A stretch of DNA of 38,361 nt from Saccoglossus kowalevskii (lineage: Eukaryota; Hemichordata; Enteropneusta; Harrimaniidae). The position numbers and the translations under genes were made by a program. This document shows, piece after piece, positions 35,592 to 38,361 of the stretch (within the stretch, counting starts at the first letter, position 1; every line of letters begins with the position of its first letter). The stretch spans positions 26,917-65,277 of the forward strand of contig NW_003127380.1 in assembly GCF_000003605.2 (NCBI RefSeq). Direction: 5' to 3'. Below the pieces are notes generated by a model. That model was not told the DNA's origin, did not search any database, and saw nothing but the letters and a program-made list of their open reading frames with translations.

Positions 35592-37099
35592 GTGAGATTG
35601 TACTTTTTATGATTTTGATACGAATTATGTTACGATGTGCATCAAAACTATTAATTAGGTGCATACATGTTTTACATTCGCATTGTGAAGTGTAATGTTG
35701 TATGGAATGTATACGACATTAACTCTGAGAAATATATGCATTTATAATGGAACCAGCAACGCGAAATATACACCGATTCTAAAGAAAGACATTTGAGTAT
35801 CGATTTGTCATCCTGCTCTATTAATTGAGTAAAATTACTGAACCGACTCAGAGATTCATTTTCACAATATATATATATATATATACGCACATATACATGC
35901 CTGATCAGAACAAATTGAGACCGGGCTAGTAGCGCACAGGGGAGCACGGGTAATTTGCACGTTAATATTTGATAGATATCAGTCGGTTATATTGTATATT
36001 CTCTCGGTATGAATCGCAGTGCGTTGCTACTTCCTATCGCCATATTGTCACTACCATGCGTCAATTGACCCCTGGCCCTAATCATATAGCCAAACACAGA
36101 TCACAAAAGAGTAACTATTTGATATTCGACGTTCATGAATAATACATTAAGTTTAAACACCTCGTGTACTATCAGGGGATTGCCTTTTTACTCTACACGT
36201 GGATAGCATCGTCAAGTCACTGGACTGCCGAATATCTCTGTGAGCCGCACAGTATAGGCCGAGTAGCGACTGCGCAGACATATTATCAAATTTAGAACTT
36301 TATTTATTTTAAAATAAAACGACATCGTACCTAAATTGTATTTCTATACAATGAAAGCTATCATAAGATTAAGTGACGGTTCTCCACATAATTCTAATTA
36401 TCTTAAAATAAACTCTGGTAACAATATTTGAGAACAACATACCTTCAAAATTGTATTCGCACTTTGTATTATTTGCAGAACACTTCCTAACGATGTGGCC
36501 ACCAGGATAAATGACAAAATTAGTTTGTCAACAAATTATGGATTATTGGAATATCAAACTTATCGTACAGTTAACGTAAACAGGATCGAGTTGTCCAACT
36601 ACCAAATCAAACGTAATTTCCCTTGTGGTATTCACTATTTATTCGAGTGCGCCCAATTTAATGGTTGCATGGTATACCTTATTTTAAGTGGCTTTGATTT
36701 GATTTGATTCAGCTACTGGATAAAACCAAATACCCTGCCTATGCATACATGGCTAAGTAAGATCACACAAAATGGTGATGCAACTCATATCGCTCGTTAT
36801 TTAGCACGCGAGAAAATCCGTATGTTGACCTGAAAATCCGTATGTGAGTCTTGATCCTAAACAGCTTTCTCTAGAGTCTGAATGTTGACTGACTAATCAC
36901 ACATTCGTGCAGGGTGAACAGCTTCAGGGAAATCAAGAAGACTTGAGCTCTGTAGATACAAGCTTTTTAAATTCGATTTTCGTTTATTTGCGCTTCTATA
37001 TATACCTGTCATGTACCGAGGCGTGCAGTGTTGTTTTAGGCGATCCAGTAATCGAAACACGAGACGACTAGTTTATCATCAGTATTCATAACATCAGAA
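35592..37099. mobile_element. About 1.5-kb insertion splitting the second tandem copy
   Basis: This DNA is absent between X and Y in copy 1. TATTCAAA at the left edge and TATTCATA at the right edge resemble a short target duplication, so a transposition is plausible. No terminal inverted repeats or transposase were recognised. It contains a 14-bp direct repeat (GAAAATCCGTATGT, about 36812-36843) and one plus-strand open frame from about 36480 to 36707 behind an acceptor-like TTATTTGCAG, containing LPNDVATRINDKISLST. That frame has no recognised family. Confidence 0.45.
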
Positions 37100-37319
37100 T
37101 CATCATTATACATTCCGCCACGATCTGTCATCACGTGGTCACATCGGTGTCGTATCATAGTTAAGTAAAGTGACAAGTGCATTGGATATACAAGTATAAT
37201 ATATATTGATCATGACTCCTGAATTCGGTTGAAATAATCTCGCTTCCTACGTCGTTGATTTCTTTTTCTGATACTAAAAATCAGCGCGGCACACGGCACT
37301 CTCTCAAATACAATTACAT
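37100..37319 (+). repeat. Tandem duplication, second copy, part Y
   Basis: Close match to 35190-35415, including CCGCCACGATCTGTC and the block GAAATAATCTCGCTTCCTAC to CTGATACTAAAAATCA. It ends near CAAATACAATTACAT. Confidence 0.85.
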
Positions 37320-37924
37320 ACCAAGCATAATTAAATTACGGTATTATATTTGCTGAAATATCTCTTATTGAGCGCTTATTGCGGGCGTCGCAACATATTT
37401 GCAACGCTTGGCATAAATTATCGGTTTTACACCTCGGGGGTTCTGTGTTCCTTCAATGATCTGTACATCATTTGTAATGTGTTGTCTGTCTCATTTGATA
37501 ATAGTTGTTACGTGTTCTTGAACTTGTACTTCACCTAGGCGACTTTCTTTCAAGGTTGGGTATGCTATTGTCACTTCATTACGTCAGCTGAGAGCCTTCT
37601 TATGTGTCATATAATCGGTGTGATATACATGATTACAGGCCAACGAAAACACAATAATTCTAATCGATGGAAGTGGCACATAAATCACAAATCAAATAAA
37701 AAGAGTTTTAGCGAATCAACGATTGTTATTTTTTGTCACGATTAGCAATATTAAGTGGGATAAAATGCTTGACCTTAATAAATTGTATGAGACAGTAATT
37801 TATATACAAACATATTGTTTATAATCAGACAAGCGGTAGCCAGGTTGTACTATTTTATTCTAACAGTACTTTGCGATTAGGTCGTTTGGCTTCCGACTAT
37901 ATAGCAACGTAACCAGTCATATTA
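37320..37924. other. No recognisable gene
   Basis: Spacer between the duplication and the terminal satellite. One 62-codon frame (37350-37538) has no motif. Confidence 0.4.
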
Positions 37925-38361
37925 TGTGCCAGTCAGTTATACAATCCAGTATGTGTCAGTCAGTTATACAATCCAGTATGTGTCAGTCCGTTATACAATC
38001 CAGTATCAGTCAGTCAGTTATACAATCCAGTATGTGTCAGTCAGTTATATAATCCAGTATGTGTCAGTCTGTTATAAAATCCAGTACGTGTCAGTCTGTT
38101 ATAAAATCCAGTACGTGTCAGTCAGTTATACAATCCAGAATGTGTCAGTCTGTTATACAATCCAGTATGTGCCAGTGAGTTATACAATACAGTATGTGTC
38201 AGTCAGCTATACAACCCAGTATGTGTCAGTCAATTATACAATCCAGTATGTGTCAGTCAGTTATACAATCCAGTATGTGTCAGTGAGATATACAATCCAG
38301 TATGTGTCAGTGAGTTATACAATCCAGTATGTGTCAGTCAGTTATACAATCCAGTATGTGT
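37925..38361. repeat. 27-bp satellite array, about 16 copies
   Basis: The unit is TGTGTCAGTCAGTTATACAA followed by TCCAGTA. Unit 17 starts exactly at 38357 (37925 + 16x27), so register is perfect. Variants are point changes only (gtcag, gtctg, gtgag; one TATCAGTCAG unit). It runs off the window end. Confidence 0.97.

Overview
This is a stretch of animal (metazoan) nuclear DNA: AT-rich, gene-poor, with spliced coding exons, satellites, microsatellites and decayed transposons. Nothing bacterial or organellar is visible. A small secreted EF-hand protein, a Tx1/L1-type LINE, TTAA-flanked miniature elements and a mollusc-like GGGGAGATAACC hairpin all fit an invertebrate, perhaps a mollusc or other lophotrochozoan. 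The phylum is a guess.

Layout. Bases 1-1103 are a 47-bp satellite and 37925-38361 a 27-bp satellite. Both hold exact register and both run into a window edge. The one gene that looks intact is on the minus strand between 9566 and 3980. Three coding exons (9554-9566, 9126-9377, 3980-4056) join across GT-AG introns of 176 bp and about 5.1 kb into a 113-residue secreted protein with two canonical EF-hands. Its promoter side (9567-9860) has a TATA-like box and CCAAT boxes. From 9.9 to 17 kb the DNA is mostly unannotatable. It holds an AAT microsatellite, a tRNA-derived SINE relic (12.2 kb) and three perfect CRE palindromes (13.3-13.5 kb).

From 17.5 to 31.3 kb repeats dominate: an unrecognised open frame next to a 119-bp foldback element (18.2 kb), three copies of a 121-125-bp TTAA-flanked MITE (19.5, 20.0, 24.5 kb), three repeat modules each present twice (22.2-28.2 kb), a dead RecQ-like helicase first exon that keeps a CCAAT and ATGGCGGC promoter (26.8-27.0 kb), a cluster of GC-rich hairpins (27.0-27.2 kb), and a broken LINE (28.9-31.2 kb). 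The last segment contains a 419-bp tandem duplication whose second copy is split by about 1.5 kb of foreign DNA (35.0-37.3 kb).

No multi-gene pathway is visible. The window reads as one small calcium-binding protein gene beside a long repeat-rich intergenic or intronic region. Exon calls rest on reading frame, splice signals and motif agreement, without transcript or database evidence.
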